From the NCBI RefSeq assembly GCF_001294465.1, contig NZ_LGAA01000027.1, forward strand, positions 1 to 64,000: a stretch of 64,000 bases of DNA, written 5' to 3'. This stretch comes from Moellerella wisconsensis ATCC 35017 (GTDB taxonomy: Bacteria > Pseudomonadota > Gammaproteobacteria > Enterobacterales > Enterobacteriaceae). Numbering within the stretch: the stretch's first letter is position 1; every line of letters starts with the position of its first letter. Shown piece after piece: positions 38,714 through 49,000 of this stretch. The translations under genes were made by a program, and so were the position numbers. The notes under the pieces are model-generated. The model was not told the DNA's origin, searched no databases, and worked only from the letters and a program-made list of their open reading frames with translations.

Positions 38714-39643
38714 ATGGATAAAATAATCAAAATCACGATACAAAAAGGATTTACTGTGTGCTTATTTCTTTTAATCGGCTTTAGTGCCATAGGCGCATCA
38801 CGATCCCCTGAAATTGTAGCGCATCGCGCTGGAACAGCTGATGCCCCAGAAAACACCTACCTAGCAATTGATACCGCGCTAAAAAATCATGCTGATGCTA
38901 TTTGGATCAGTATTCAATCAACCAAAGATGCTAAATTTGTTCTATATCGCCCTAGTGATCTCAATGCATTAACAGATATGAGTGGTCAAATTTCCAGTTA
39001 TACGGCTAACGAATTAAAAAAGGCCAATGCAGCAATTAAATTTAATAATAAAAATAAAACTAAATATACGCTTCCTATTACGGCAATCCCTGAATTACAA
39101 GAAACATTACGACGCTACCCCGCAACTCAATTCTATATTGATTTAAAATCACCGGATACAAATGCAACATTTCAAGCCAAACAATTATTCAACGTTCTCA
39201 ACAAAACTAATGCATTTTCTCGTACTCGCTTTTATTCCACTAACAGTAATTATATTAATGCATTAACGACTCTATCAGATAAAATCCAAGTGTTTGAAAA
39301 TCGAGATGAGACACGAACTATTTTGGCAAATAGTATTATGGAGCATTTATGTGAATTACCTAAAGCTCAAATAACCGCTTCTAATGCCGGAAAAAAACGC
39401 TGGTATGGTTTTGAATTACGTCGCAAAGTGGAAGTTGTAGAGCATTATACGCTCGGTGAAGCACGCTCTCCGGCAACATTAATTTGGGATAAATCTGCCA
39501 TTGAGTGTTTCAAAAAAAATGATGATGCCTATATTATGCTATTTGGTATAAATACTCTTGAGGATTACCAATTAGCGAAACAATTAGGCGCTGATGCAGT
39601 CATGGTTGACTCGCCAAAATTATTCTACACATCAAATAAATAA
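38714..39643 (+). CDS. Glycerophosphodiester phosphodiesterase-like protein, key residues changed
   Basis: A 309-residue secreted protein with a signal peptide (about 1-28, SAIGA then SRS). The fold signature of the GDPD family is visible: AHRAG (His37, Arg38), APENT (Glu46), TKDAKFVL, YIDLKSP (Asp143, Lys145) and LGADAVMVDSP at the end. However, the usual E-x-D metal motif is WIS (Trp64, Ser66), and the usual catalytic His-Asp after the first strand is Arg79-Pro80. The protein may therefore be inactive on glycerophosphodiesters or have another role, such as binding. A run of Lys/Asn codons (about 100-117) and high AT set it apart from neighbours. Family assignment is firm; function is not. 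Confidence 0.75.
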   Translation: MDKIIKITIQKGFTVCLFLLIGFSAIGASRSPEIVAHRAGTADAPENTYLAIDTALKNHADAIWISIQSTKDAKFVLYRPSDLNALTDMSGQISSYTANELKKANAAIKFNNKNKTKYTLPITAIPELQETLRRYPATQFYIDLKSPDTNATFQAKQLFNVLNKTNAFSRTRFYSTNSNYINALTTLSDKIQVFENRDETRTILANSIMEHLCELPKAQITASNAGKKRWYGFELRRKVEVVEHYTLGEARSPATLIWDKSAIECFKKNDDAYIMLFGINTLEDYQLAKQLGADAVMVDSPKLFYTSNK

Positions 39644-39928
39644 CAAAAATAATTACCTCCGTAGGGATATCAATGTTGGTTAATCTAGTCATTAATTTAT
39701 GACAACAGATTTATTTTAAATATCTCTACAATTCATTTCTGACAATCATCATTTAATGCTTTTGCAACTTATCACATTGACGATATATTATTACCCTAGT
39801 GCCATTTTGATAAAATAAAACTAACTTAGTTTATTTTATTGCTAAGCCTGATTTATTTTAATCTATTATGTTAGGCTAGTAGGCGATGACTTATCCATCG
39901 TATCGATTAATGATAAATAGGAGTCATG

Positions 39929-40138
39929 ATGAAAGATAAAATTGCAGGAGACTGGAATTTAATTAAAGGTCATATCATTGAAAAATGGGGAAAACTAACT
40001 AACAACGAGTTAGATATTATTGATGGTACCCGTGAACAGTTGATAGGTAAATTACAACAGCATTACGGTTATTCATTTGAAGAAGCCGATGAAGAAGTCC
40101 GTAAATGGGAAGGTGAAAATCCGTATCCATGGAAGTAA
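39929..40138 (+). CDS. CsbD-family stress-response protein (YjbJ-like)
   Basis: A 69-residue hydrophilic protein of the CsbD/YjbJ family, abundant in stationary phase or under stress in enterobacteria but of unknown biochemical role. Typical features are DKIAGDWNLIKGHIIEKWGKLTNNELDIIDGTREQLIGKLQ-type helices and the WEGENPYPW end; E. coli YjbJ is also 69 aa. Two ATGs adjoin (39926 and 39929); the second is five bases from AGGAG and matches the family start. It is followed by a hairpin at 40154-40181. Confidence 0.85.
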   Translation: MKDKIAGDWNLIKGHIIEKWGKLTNNELDIIDGTREQLIGKLQQHYGYSFEEADEEVRKWEGENPYPWK

Positions 40139-40153
40139 TTAATTATTATTTCT

Positions 40154-40181
40154 CAGCCTTATGTCAATCAACATAAGGCTG
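40154..40181. terminator. Hairpin after the CsbD-family gene
   Basis: Perfect 10-bp arms CAGCCTTATG and CATAAGGCTG with an 8-base loop, 15 bases after the stop. There is no T run on the plus strand, so termination may be inefficient. Confidence 0.5.
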
Positions 40182-40392
40182 TCGAAACAAATTCATTATC
40201 ATAATCGACCAAAAACTTGCCTCCCTTACTGATTGAATTATCAATGTTCAGGGAGAATAATGAAGAAATAAAAGTTCCAGAAGAATAAGTTAAGAGCAAT
40301 AGTCAGCAACTTAGTTGCTATTAATGTGGATATCACTATTTATCTACCATCACCAACAATAATAGCCTAGGCAGCTAACTAAGCAGCAATAA

Positions 40393-40620
40393 TTAAACAA
40401 TCCTATTCTTAGCTAATTTTGCCTGCCGAGCTTCTTCGCGAGCCATACGTTTTTTACGCGCATCACAAGGCTCAGGGCAATCACATACTTTATCAACCCC
40501 TATGCTGCTTAACCCACCGCAGCTTCCTTGAATACTCTTACGCTTAATAATATAACCCAACGACATTCCTAAAAATGCCAGTAGGAAAAAGATAAAGGCA
40601 GCGACAAATACCTCTAACAT
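40393..40620 (-). CDS. nqrM: NqrM, Na+-NQR maturation factor (DUF539)
   Basis: A 75-residue protein with one N-terminal membrane helix (about 3-25) and a conserved cysteine cluster, SCGGLSSIGVDKVCDCPEPCD. NqrM is required for assembling a functional Na+-translocating NADH:quinone oxidoreductase, probably by delivering or inserting iron between NqrD and NqrE. It is the last gene after apbE in the nqr locus, 23 bases downstream, the standard position. Confidence 0.92.
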   Translation of the reverse strand: MLEVFVAAFIFFLLAFLGMSLGYIIKRKSIQGSCGGLSSIGVDKVCDCPEPCDARKKRMAREEARQAKLAKNRIV

Positions 40621-40643
40621 TGCAGTTTCCTCTCTATTTAAAT

Positions 40644-41675
40644 TTAGGATTTTTTCTGTAAATAAGGTTCAAAAGCCTTAGTATAACGCTCTTCAAAACC
40701 ATTTTCTGTTTTGATAATCATAAAAACAGGGATATTCAGTTCCTCTGCAACTTTTAAACCTTCCACTGGGCCGAGAACATTTAGGCCGGTAGAAAATCCA
40801 TCTGCACTCATGCAAGAAGGAGCTAATACGGTAATTGATACTAAATTATGTACAATCGGTTTTCCGGTTTTAGGATCGATAGTATGAGAAAAACGGACAC
40901 CATCCTGTTCAAAGAAATTACGGTAATCACCAGAAGTAGCAATTGAAGCATCTCCTGGTTCAATAATTTCTTGTACACTTTGATCTGTACCGTTAACTGC
41001 CGGTTTTTCAATCGCTATGCGCCAAGGAACATCCTTACCATTTTTGCCTTTAGTTCGAACTTCACCACCAATATCAACCATATAGTTATTAATATTTTGT
41101 GATTCTAAATATTCAGCCACTACATCGACACCATAGCCTTTGGCAATTGATGATAAATCGACATACAGTTCAGGTATGGTTTTAATTAAGTTATTACCTT
41201 GAATAGATAATTTTTCAATGCCAATCCATGCACGGCGTGCCGCTAACTGTTCATCCGTGGGTTCTTTAGTAACACGGCCTTCTGGACCAAAGCCCCATAA
41301 ATTAACTAAAGGCCCAACAGTGACATCTAAAGCACCTTGAGTCAGCTTGTTAATCCGGATCGCTTCTTCGACTACTTTGGCCGTGGCAGCAGAAACAGGA
41401 AACGGTGTATTTACTTCGCGGAATTGATTAAACCTACTGAGTTCAGAATTAGGCCGATAGGTCGACATCTGGTCATTAACTTCTTCAAGTAAATCATCAA
41501 TTTTGGCCTGAATACTTTCAGTTGACGGAGAGGCGCTATCAGAAACATATTTTATGGAATAGTAAGTCCCCATCGTTTGGCCTTGCAGATTTTTTTGTTC
41601 AGGCCCACCACAAGCACTCAGTAGTATAATAGAAATAAATACAACTATCGGTCCTAATAATTTTTTTCTCAGCAT
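40644..41675 (-). CDS. apbE: ApbE, FAD:protein FMN transferase (lipoprotein)
   Basis: A 343-residue Mg-dependent enzyme that transfers FMN from FAD to threonine in target proteins, here NqrB and NqrC. It has a lipoprotein signal with lipobox LLSAC (Cys22), placing it on the periplasmic face. Family motifs include QTMGTYYSIKYV, MSTYRPNSELSRFN, VDLSSIAKGYGVD, YMVDIGGEVRTKG and ATSGDYRNFFEQDG. A 275-base gap containing a stem-loop separates it from nqrF, so it may be partly independently expressed. Confidence 0.97.
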   Translation of the reverse strand: MLRKKLLGPIVVFISIILLSACGGPEQKNLQGQTMGTYYSIKYVSDSASPSTESIQAKIDDLLEEVNDQMSTYRPNSELSRFNQFREVNTPFPVSAATAKVVEEAIRINKLTQGALDVTVGPLVNLWGFGPEGRVTKEPTDEQLAARRAWIGIEKLSIQGNNLIKTIPELYVDLSSIAKGYGVDVVAEYLESQNINNYMVDIGGEVRTKGKNGKDVPWRIAIEKPAVNGTDQSVQEIIEPGDASIATSGDYRNFFEQDGVRFSHTIDPKTGKPIVHNLVSITVLAPSCMSADGFSTGLNVLGPVEGLKVAEELNIPVFMIIKTENGFEERYTKAFEPYLQKKS

Positions 41676-41824
41676 AATTTTTCTCGGGCTCAGTATATTT
41701 TCTACGATATAAATTTGTCGGTATATTACTGCTTGCGCTATAAGTTATATCTTCGGTTATCAGTTTAATATCCTTATCTAGTTGATATTCTATATCTTAC
41801 TAAGCATCACTAGCATTAGATCAC

Positions 41825-41850
41825 TAGCGCCCACCATAAAGTGGGCGCTA
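41825..41850 (-). terminator. Strong stem-loop between nqrF and apbE
   Basis: Perfect 10-bp arms TAGCGCCCAC and GTGGGCGCTA (41825-41834 and 41841-41850), loop of 6, about 100 bases after the nqrF stop. No T run follows on the minus strand. It may protect the upstream nqr mRNA or give partial termination and so lower apbE-nqrM expression. Confidence 0.45.
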
Positions 41851-41950
41851 AATGTACCGGATGAGGAAATAATCCCCGACTACTGTCAGGCTAAAAAAAT
41901 ATAAATGCAATGATTATAGCCTGTTACATTATTAAAAATGAAAGCAATAA

Positions 41951-43177
41951 TTAGCCGCCAAAGTCATCCAGTAAAATGTTTTCATCTTCAACGCCCAGAT
42001 CCTTCAACATCTTAATTACCGCAGCATTCATCACTGGCGGTCCACACATATAGAATTCACAATCTTCTGGCGCTGGGTGATCTCGTAAATAGTTTTCATA
42101 CAAAACATTATGAATAAACCCAGTATAACCATCCCAATTATCTTCAGGTAGAGCGTCAGATAGTGCGACATTCCAAGTAAAGTTTTCATTTTCAGCAGCC
42201 AGCTGATCGAAATCCTCCACATAAAACATTTCGCGTTTAGAACGTGCACCATACCAGAAACTAATCTTACGTTTAGAATTTAAGCGTTTTAGCTGGTCAA
42301 AAATATGTGAACGCATCGGCGCCATACCTGCACCGCCCCCGATAAAGATCATTTCTGCATCGGTATCTTTGGCAAAGAAATCACCAAATGGCCCAGAAAT
42401 CGTGACTTTATCGCCTGGTTTTAATGACCAAATGTAAGATGACATAATACCAGGAGGCGCCTCTGAATTACGTGGAGGTGGGGTTGCTATACGCACATTC
42501 AGCATAATCATACCGTATTCTTCTGGATAGTTAGCCATTGAATAAGCACGAACCGTCGGTTCTTTAACTTCAGAAACAAAGCGGAATAAATTATGTTTAT
42601 CCCAATCTTCACGATATTCTTCAGGAACATCAAAGTCTTCATAACGCACGGTATGAGGTGGGCATTCAATCTGAATGTATCCACCAGCGCGGAAAGGTAC
42701 AACTTCACCATCAGGAATTTTTAATTTCAGTTCTTTAATGAAAGTGGCTTTATTATCGTTAGAGATAACTTCACACTCCCATTTTTTTACCCCAAAAATT
42801 TCTTCTGGTAATTCAATTTTCAAGTCTTGTTTAACATTGACCTGGCACGATAATCGGCAGCCTTCTTTCGCTTCACGCTTGCTGATATGAGAAAGCTCGG
42901 TAGGTAAAATATCGCCGCCACCTTCTTTAATGGTGACACGACATTGTCCACAAGTCCCGCCACCACCACAGGCTGAAGATACAAAAACACCCTGATTAGC
43001 CAGCATATTTAACAGTTTATCACCCGCTGGGGCTTCAAAACTCTTATCAGGATCGCCGTTAATTTCTACTTTAATTTCCCCTGTATTAACCAGTTTAGAT
43101 TTTGCGAACAGGATTAATCCTGTCAAAACTAAAACGATTAGGGTAAACATTACTACGCCAAGAATAATAATATCCAT
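41951..43177 (-). CDS. nqrF: NqrF, Na+-NQR subunit F (NADH dehydrogenase)
   Basis: A 408-residue subunit that oxidises NADH and passes electrons through FAD and a [2Fe-2S] centre. It has an N-terminal membrane helix (about 3-25) and a ferredoxin domain with Cys70, Cys76, Cys79 and Cys111 ([17 protein letters not shown]), the same positions as in Vibrio. The FAD/NADH reductase domain follows, with [30 protein letters not shown] and YMCGPPVMN. It is the last core gene of nqrABCDEF, 15 bases after nqrE. Confidence 0.98.
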   Translation of the reverse strand: MDIIILGVVMFTLIVLVLTGLILFAKSKLVNTGEIKVEINGDPDKSFEAPAGDKLLNMLANQGVFVSSACGGGGTCGQCRVTIKEGGGDILPTELSHISKREAKEGCRLSCQVNVKQDLKIELPEEIFGVKKWECEVISNDNKATFIKELKLKIPDGEVVPFRAGGYIQIECPPHTVRYEDFDVPEEYREDWDKHNLFRFVSEVKEPTVRAYSMANYPEEYGMIMLNVRIATPPPRNSEAPPGIMSSYIWSLKPGDKVTISGPFGDFFAKDTDAEMIFIGGGAGMAPMRSHIFDQLKRLNSKRKISFWYGARSKREMFYVEDFDQLAAENENFTWNVALSDALPEDNWDGYTGFIHNVLYENYLRDHPAPEDCEFYMCGPPVMNAAVIKMLKDLGVEDENILLDDFGG

Positions 43178-43192
43178 CAGTTCTTCTCGCCT

Positions 43193-43789
43193 TTATAGCT
43201 GCACACCGGAGAAAGACATAAAGCCTAATGCCATCAAACCGGTGGTGACAAAGGTGATGCCCAAGCCTTTCAGACCTGCCGGAACATCGGCATATTTCAT
43301 TTTTTCACGGATTGACGCCAACAGAACAATTGCTAGCATCCAGCCGATACCTGAAGCAAAGCCGTAAACAACCGACTCACTAAAGTTATAATCGCGCTGA
43401 GCCATGAAAGAAACCCCACCAAAAATTGCACAGTTAACGGTAATCAACGGTAAGAAGATACCCAGTGCATTATATAATGATGGAAAATAACGGTCTAAAA
43501 TCATCTCAAGGATCTGAACCAGAGCTGCAATCACACCGATAAAGGTAATAAAGTTAAGAAAACTTAAATCTACCCCTTCAATCAATGCACCATCGCGTAG
43601 GATCAGGTTATAAACCAAGTTGTTAGCAGGAACTGAAATTCCTAAAACAACCGTAACCGCAATACCCAAACCAAATGCAGTTTTAACATTTTTGGATACT
43701 GCCAAGAATGTACACATCCCCAAGAAAAAGGCTAACGCCATATTTTCAATAAAGACAGCACGAACAAATAGGCTAATATAATGTTCCAT
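43193..43789 (-). CDS. nqrE: NqrE, Na+-NQR membrane subunit E
   Basis: A 198-residue protein with six membrane helices, homologous to NqrD and RnfA. Together NqrD and NqrE hold an iron centre in the membrane through conserved Cys in LGMCTFLAV and [10 protein letters not shown]. The start [26 protein letters not shown] is diagnostic. It lies eight bases after nqrD. Confidence 0.98.
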   Translation of the reverse strand: MEHYISLFVRAVFIENMALAFFLGMCTFLAVSKNVKTAFGLGIAVTVVLGISVPANNLVYNLILRDGALIEGVDLSFLNFITFIGVIAALVQILEMILDRYFPSLYNALGIFLPLITVNCAIFGGVSFMAQRDYNFSESVVYGFASGIGWMLAIVLLASIREKMKYADVPAGLKGLGITFVTTGLMALGFMSFSGVQL

Positions 43790-43797
43790 AGTATCGG

Positions 43798-44427
43798 TTA
43801 GTCCTTCTCAATCTGCGCTGGTTTTAACGTCCGTAGACCCCAAATCAGCAAGCCGATAATAAAGAATGCACTCGGCGCCAGTAGGAACAGACCATTAGGC
43901 ATATACCAGCCGCCATTTTGCAGTGATTCAAATACAGTGACACCGAATAATTTACCTGACCCAAATAACTCACGCAGGAATCCGACCAACACTAAAATAA
44001 CACCGTAGCCAAGACCATTACCGATACCATCCATGAAGCTTTCAATCGGTGGTGCTTTCATAGCGTAAGCTTCGGCGCGTCCCATAACAATACAGTTGGT
44101 AATAATCAATCCAACAAATACTGATAATTGTTTAGAAATTTCATAAGCATATGCACGAAGTATTTGGTCAACAACAATAACCAAAGATGCAATTATTGCC
44201 ATCTGAACAATAATTCGAACACTGCCCGGTATAAAGTTACGGATTAAAGAGATAAAAAAGTTAGAGAATGCAGTAACTAAAGTTACGGCAATGGTCATAA
44301 CCAGTGCAGTTTCGAGTTTAGTCGTTACTGCCAAGGCCGAACATACCCCTAAAATCTGTAATGCAATTGGGTTGTTATCAAATAACGGACCGAGAAGAAC
44401 CCGTTTAATTTCTTTAGAATCAGCCAT
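43798..44427 (-). CDS. nqrD: NqrD, Na+-NQR membrane subunit D
   Basis: A 209-residue, six-helix membrane protein, partner of NqrE. It carries Cys in [10 protein letters not shown] and [14 protein letters not shown] for the shared iron centre. It overlaps the end of nqrC by eight bases, so the two are translationally coupled. Confidence 0.98.
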   Translation of the reverse strand: MADSKEIKRVLLGPLFDNNPIALQILGVCSALAVTTKLETALVMTIAVTLVTAFSNFFISLIRNFIPGSVRIIVQMAIIASLVIVVDQILRAYAYEISKQLSVFVGLIITNCIVMGRAEAYAMKAPPIESFMDGIGNGLGYGVILVLVGFLRELFGSGKLFGVTVFESLQNGGWYMPNGLFLLAPSAFFIIGLLIWGLRTLKPAQIEKD

Positions 44428-45214
44428 TTTTCAACGCTCCTTCGCGAACTTTTTTCAGGAACGGACCAAAGCCGTTATCGCCCAGCCAGAAATCAAACAT
44501 AGATTGAATTCCGTTTGATGTCAGAGTTGCGCCTGATAAACCATCAATGCCATACGGGCTGTCAGTGGTTCCACTACGAACAACTTTTATTGCCGCAACA
44601 CCTTGCTCATTGAATAGTTTTTTACCGTTCCATTGAGCACGCCATTGTGGGTTATCGACTTCCCCCCCCAGTCCTGGAGTTTCACCGTGTGAGTAGTAAG
44701 TAATACCGCGAACAGTAACACCATCAGCATCAACAGCCACGAATGCGTACATTATTGACCACAGACCTGAACCATATACCGGTAAAATGATTTTCGAGAC
44801 TTCGCCCGCATCGTCTTTTACCAAGTAAATTTCTGCTGAATTAGCACGACGACGGATTTTTGCCAGATCTTCGGCCGGTGATAATGCAATACTGGTCTCA
44901 TCGCTACGCAGTTCATCATTCAGATCATATTTAGCTTTACCATCTGATAATTCACCGGTTTTAAAATTCAATAGCTTAGGTGTAATGCGAGAATCATACA
45001 GCGCATTAATTTCGCTTGCGGTCATTTTAGGCTGTAGAAGCCCAGCAACATCCAGAATATTACGCTGTTTATCTAGCATAATTTGTTCTTGTTGCTGAGG
45101 TTTCAGCCCAACGGCAGAACCTGCAACAACGATAGAACAGACTAAACACAAAATAAACACGACAAGGAATGTTCTTCCAATACTGTCTTTATTTTTTGGT
45201 TTTTCATTAGCCAC
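44420..45214 (-). CDS. nqrC: NqrC, Na+-NQR subunit C (covalent FMN)
   Basis: A subunit with one N-terminal membrane helix and a periplasmic FMN-binding domain. The flavinylation motif [12 protein letters not shown] is present, with Thr230 as the predicted FMN attachment site for ApbE. I start it at GTG 45214 ([19 protein letters not shown], 264 aa), which overlaps the last eight bases of nqrB and has GGAG upstream. The frame is open to 45283, but that extension runs inside nqrB and adds sequence absent from NqrC proteins. Confidence 0.96.
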   Translation of the reverse strand: MANEKPKNKDSIGRTFLVVFILCLVCSIVVAGSAVGLKPQQQEQIMLDKQRNILDVAGLLQPKMTASEINALYDSRITPKLLNFKTGELSDGKAKYDLNDELRSDETSIALSPAEDLAKIRRRANSAEIYLVKDDAGEVSKIILPVYGSGLWSIMYAFVAVDADGVTVRGITYYSHGETPGLGGEVDNPQWRAQWNGKKLFNEQGVAAIKVVRSGTTDSPYGIDGLSGATLTSNGIQSMFDFWLGDNGFGPFLKKVREGALKNG

Positions 45215-46445
45215 GGGCTTTTCTCCGCTTAATATTTGCTTGAACGACCAGATAATCAAACAGCGGTGCAAATAAGTTAGCAAACAAGATAGCCAGCATC
45301 ATACCTTCTGGATATGCTGGGTTTGCGACCCTGATTAGCACACACATTACCCCAATTAAAATACCGTATGCCCATTTACCTTTATCGGTAAATGAAGCCG
45401 ATACTGGATCGGTGGCCATAAAAATCATACCAAAGGCGAATCCACCCAACACCATATGCCAATACCAAGGCATGGCAAATAAGGCATTAGTTTCTGAGCC
45501 GATAGCATTAAATAAATAAGAGACCGCTATCATCCCTATCATTACGCCCGCAACAATTCGCCATGAGGCGATACGGAAAAATAGGATTAATGCGCCACCG
45601 ATAAAAATCATCAGCGTAGAAACTTCACCGATAGACCCTGGAATGTTGCCTAAAAAAGCCTGCATCCACGTAATTGGTTCATTAGTTACGGTATTTACTA
45701 ACGCATGATTACCACCGGCTGCCCATTGAGATAATGGCGTCGCCCCCGAGAAACCATCCGCAGCCGTCCACACTAAGTCACCCGAGATTTGTGCTGGGTA
45801 AGCAAAGAATAAAAAAGCACGACCGGCTAATGCAGGGTTTAAGAAGTTACGGCCTGTTCCACCAAAAATTTCTTTCGCAATAACCACACCAAAGGTGATC
45901 CCTAATGCGGCTTGCCATAACGGCATGGTTGGCGGAACAATCAAGGCGAATAGTATTGAGGAGATGAAAAAACCTTCGTTAATTTCATGCCCGCGGATCA
46001 TACCGAACAGTACTTCCCAGAATCCACCGACTAAGAAGACCACAAGATAGATAGGCATAAAATATACTGCGCCTAACAACATCTTGCTTCCCCATCCGGC
46101 ATCAGATGTCAGCGATGCACCTAAGAATTGAGCCACACGATAATGCCAATCAGATGCCAAAACTTGCTGCAGCTCAGCGCCACTGTACAAATGATTCAAT
46201 CCTGGAATAGCTTGGTTACCGACGTTATACATTCCCCAAAACATCGCTGGGAATACGGCGAGCCAAACGAGGATCATCATGCGTTTAAGATCAATCGTAT
46301 CGCGAACATGCGAACGTCCACGAGTTACTGTACCTGGTGTATAGAAAATGGTCGCTACGGCTTCATACAGCACGTAGTATTTTTCTAGTTTTCCACCGGG
46401 TTCAAAATGGTGCTCATATTTTTCAAGTAAATTTTTCAGACCCAT
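45207..46445 (-). CDS. nqrB: NqrB, Na+-NQR membrane subunit B (covalent FMN, riboflavin)
   Basis: A 412-residue subunit with about ten membrane helices. It carries the Na+ path and a covalently bound FMN at Thr236 in [12 protein letters not shown], matching the Vibrio position. The N-terminal [29 protein letters not shown] and [24 protein letters not shown] are conserved. It follows nqrA by five bases. Confidence 0.98.
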   Translation of the reverse strand: MGLKNLLEKYEHHFEPGGKLEKYYVLYEAVATIFYTPGTVTRGRSHVRDTIDLKRMMILVWLAVFPAMFWGMYNVGNQAIPGLNHLYSGAELQQVLASDWHYRVAQFLGASLTSDAGWGSKMLLGAVYFMPIYLVVFLVGGFWEVLFGMIRGHEINEGFFISSILFALIVPPTMPLWQAALGITFGVVIAKEIFGGTGRNFLNPALAGRAFLFFAYPAQISGDLVWTAADGFSGATPLSQWAAGGNHALVNTVTNEPITWMQAFLGNIPGSIGEVSTLMIFIGGALILFFRIASWRIVAGVMIGMIAVSYLFNAIGSETNALFAMPWYWHMVLGGFAFGMIFMATDPVSASFTDKGKWAYGILIGVMCVLIRVANPAYPEGMMLAILFANLFAPLFDYLVVQANIKRRKARG

Positions 46446-46450
46446 TGGAA

Positions 46451-47800
46451 TTACCCTTCTAACTCAATCTTGGTTAGTACATCACGCAGTACTGGGCCAT
46501 ATTCATACTTGGCCGGACAAACATACGTACACAGTCCCAGATCTTCTTCATCAAGTTCGAGACAACCTAATGCTTGAGAACCTTCAGTATCACCCACTAG
46601 AAGATCACGCAATAAATGAGTAATCATGATGTCGAGAGGCATCACTCGCTCATAGTTACCAATTGGCACCATTGAACGCTCACCACCATTCATTGTCGTC
46701 GTGAAGTTAAAACGTTTGTTCTTCAGGAAATGACCGATAGTTGTACGTGTAATCGTGAATTTATTGATACCCGGCATAATCCAGCCAAATAACTCTTTCT
46801 CACGGCCTTCGCGTAATACCGCAACTGAATTATGGAAACGTCCTAAATAATGATGAGCTTCATCACATTTGACACCCCATAAAATTGAGCCTGAAATAAT
46901 ACGATTTTCACCATCTTTTAACTGACCAGCAGTTATCTCTAAGAGATCAGCCCCAAGCCGTGTACGGATCAAGCGTGGTTTTTCAACTTGAGGGCCCGCT
47001 AAAGAAATGACACGTTCAGTATATAAATGTCCGGTAGTAAATAATTTACCAATAGCGATAACATCTTGATAATTCAGATGCCATACCACCTTATTCATAC
47101 TTACCGGTTCAAGGAAATGAATATGCGTTCCTACTAAGCCCGCAGGATGAGGACCCGCAAACTCGGTATAAACCAGCTGATCGCTAGTTGTCAGCTTCGG
47201 CAACTGGCCTGCACCATGACAAATGTGCAATTTACCATCAGTTAATTTAGACAGAACCTGAAGGCCATCATTAAATGCCTGCTGCTGTTGATTAATCACG
47301 ACTAATGGATTTGCCGCCAGCGGATTAGTATCCATCGCAGTAACAAAAATAGCTAAAGGCGATGAGCCTGGCTTTGGAGAATGGCTAAATGGACGCGTTC
47401 TTAATGCGGTCCATAGTCCCGATTGCAGCAAATTTTCTTCAACTTGTTCACGGGTAAGATTGACAAGTTGCGCGCTATCATAAGATGCAAACGTAACCTG
47501 ATCATCCTCATTATCATTCACTTTAATCACGACAGATTGCAGTACACGACGCTCACCACGATTAATATGTGTAATCGTGCCGCTTGCTGGGCTGGTAAAT
47601 ATGACCCCTGGGTTCTTTTTATCTTCAAAAAGAGCCTGTCCTTTTTTTACTTGCTCGTTTTCTTTTACCAGCATAGAAGGACGCATTCCCACATATTCTT
47701 CACCTAGCAGCGCTACATGTTGAATCTGTGGTCCATCGTCTATTACTTGGGCTGGCTCACCTGCAATAGGGAGGTTGAGACCTTTTTTAATTTTAATCAT
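46451..47800 (-). CDS. nqrA: NqrA, Na+-NQR subunit A
   Basis: The 449-residue peripheral cytoplasmic subunit of the Na+ pump, implicated in ubiquinone binding. Conserved features are [15 protein letters not shown], the biotin-carrier-like [24 protein letters not shown], and ECMPLD-type [43 protein letters not shown]. It is the first gene of nqrABCDEF-apbE-nqrM. There is little Shine-Dalgarno before the ATG. A terminator-like stem-loop lies about 70 bases upstream. Confidence 0.98.
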   Translation of the reverse strand: MIKIKKGLNLPIAGEPAQVIDDGPQIQHVALLGEEYVGMRPSMLVKENEQVKKGQALFEDKKNPGVIFTSPASGTITHINRGERRVLQSVVIKVNDNEDDQVTFASYDSAQLVNLTREQVEENLLQSGLWTALRTRPFSHSPKPGSSPLAIFVTAMDTNPLAANPLVVINQQQQAFNDGLQVLSKLTDGKLHICHGAGQLPKLTTSDQLVYTEFAGPHPAGLVGTHIHFLEPVSMNKVVWHLNYQDVIAIGKLFTTGHLYTERVISLAGPQVEKPRLIRTRLGADLLEITAGQLKDGENRIISGSILWGVKCDEAHHYLGRFHNSVAVLREGREKELFGWIMPGINKFTITRTTIGHFLKNKRFNFTTTMNGGERSMVPIGNYERVMPLDIMITHLLRDLLVGDTEGSQALGCLELDEEDLGLCTYVCPAKYEYGPVLRDVLTKIELEG

Positions 47801-47870
47801 AAGATATGCACAAGTTTATCAGTTAAACCCTAAGCTAGTAGTTTCATTAGAAACCATAGCAACTCAGTAA

Positions 47871-47903
47871 TAAAAAACACCCAAGTTATAAAAATAACTT
47901 GAG
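47871..47903 (-). terminator. Terminator-like stem-loop in the nqrA leader
   Basis: On the minus strand CAAGTTAT and ATAACTTG (47882-47901, loop of 4, extendable by a C-G and a U-G pair) are followed by GGTGTTTTTTATT. It is 70 bases before nqrA. It could be an attenuator, or it could end a minus-strand transcript from upstream. The stem is AT-rich and so weak. Confidence 0.35.
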
Positions 47904-48217
47904 CTTATAATTCTCCGATAAATGTCACGATAATTTCTTACTTTGCCAAGTGTAATTTTATCAGTTCCCTTCCTATCTGTCCGTCTATTGAAGTGACTTA
48001 GCTCAAGCAAATCACAATCTTTTTCATATTATTTTGCCTTGCACTCGGTTTTTACGATCTATCAATTCACAATTATCGATAACAGAGTGTTTTTTAAGCA
48101 AAGTGCAATATGTAAAAAATTATTACATTTCTATATTAATTTTATTTATCTGTCACTATGATAAAAAAATAACTTTGTTGACTTACTATTTCTGTTGTTT
48201 TTATATACGGATAATCT
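47904..48217. other. Divergent region between nqrA and the YafK-like gene
   Basis: About 310 AT-rich bases that should hold both promoters. I see no reliable FNR, ArcA or CRP site and no gene. Confidence 0.45.
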
Positions 48218-49000
48218 ATGAAAAGAGTGCAATCTTTTAGTCTGATTTATTTTCTTATTCTCTATTCTCTACAACTTGTTTACGCAGAAAATAATTTTTC
48301 CTCACTAAAACTAAATGCTCAAAATACGCAAAATAATCCAGTATTTATTCAAATATTTAAGGAAGAAAATCAATTAGAATTATACCAGAAAAGGCAGAAT
48401 GGGCAGTTTTCATTACTAAAAAGTTATCAAATATGTAACTACTCTGGGGGGCTAGGGCCTAAAAAACAGCCTGGAGATTTAAAAAGTCCGGAAGGATTTT
48501 ATCAAATTACGACGAATCAACTTAACCCAAATAGTCGGTATTACCGAGCTATTAATCTAGGTTTCCCCAATGCCTTTGATAAAGCACAAGGCTATGATGG
48601 TCAATATTTGATGATCCATGGTGATTGCGTTTCTGTTGGTTGTTACGCCATGACGGACAAAGCCATGGGAGAGATTTATCGTTATGCAGCCACAGCATTA
48701 AAACATGGACAATCACATATCGATATTAATATTTATCCGTTTAGAATGACGGCGGAAAATATGCATCGCCATCGAAACTCGCCCCATTATGCGTTCTGGC
48801 AGCAATTAAAACCGGCATATGATTATTTTGTATTAACCAAACAGCCGGCTGTAATATCTTTTCAAGCGGGTCAATATACCGTCGAAAAAAAGAGTATTAA
48901 TGACACTAACATAGCTGAAAACACCCAGCTTCAAGCACAAACTAGCGCGACTAAATTATTACGTTTAGGCTCACAAAATACGTTCACCGAGGTAAAATAA
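48218..49000 (+). CDS. yafK: YafK/DpaA-like periplasmic protein with L,D-transpeptidase (YkuD) fold
   Basis: A 260-residue exported protein with signal peptide (about 1-23, cleavage after VYA). The YkuD catalytic motif is present as HGDCVSVGCYAM, with His134 and Cys142. In E. coli, YafK (DpaA, LdtF) is unusual among this family because it cleaves Braun's lipoprotein from peptidoglycan rather than joining it. The neighbours yafJ and gmhA match the E. coli yafK locus. The C-terminal 40 residues are polar and poorly conserved. Its 3' end overlaps convergent yafJ by 30 bases. Confidence 0.88.
   Translation: MKRVQSFSLIYFLILYSLQLVYAENNFSSLKLNAQNTQNNPVFIQIFKEENQLELYQKRQNGQFSLLKSYQICNYSGGLGPKKQPGDLKSPEGFYQITTNQLNPNSRYYRAINLGFPNAFDKAQGYDGQYLMIHGDCVSVGCYAMTDKAMGEIYRYAATALKHGQSHIDINIYPFRMTAENMHRHRNSPHYAFWQQLKPAYDYFVLTKQPAVISFQAGQYTVEKKSINDTNIAENTQLQAQTSATKLLRLGSQNTFTEVK

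Noticed and set aside
45215-45283. Upstream extension of nqrC into nqrB
   Set aside because: The extra 23 residues lie in the nqrB coding region in another frame. GTG 45214 has a ribosome binding site and the family N-terminus.
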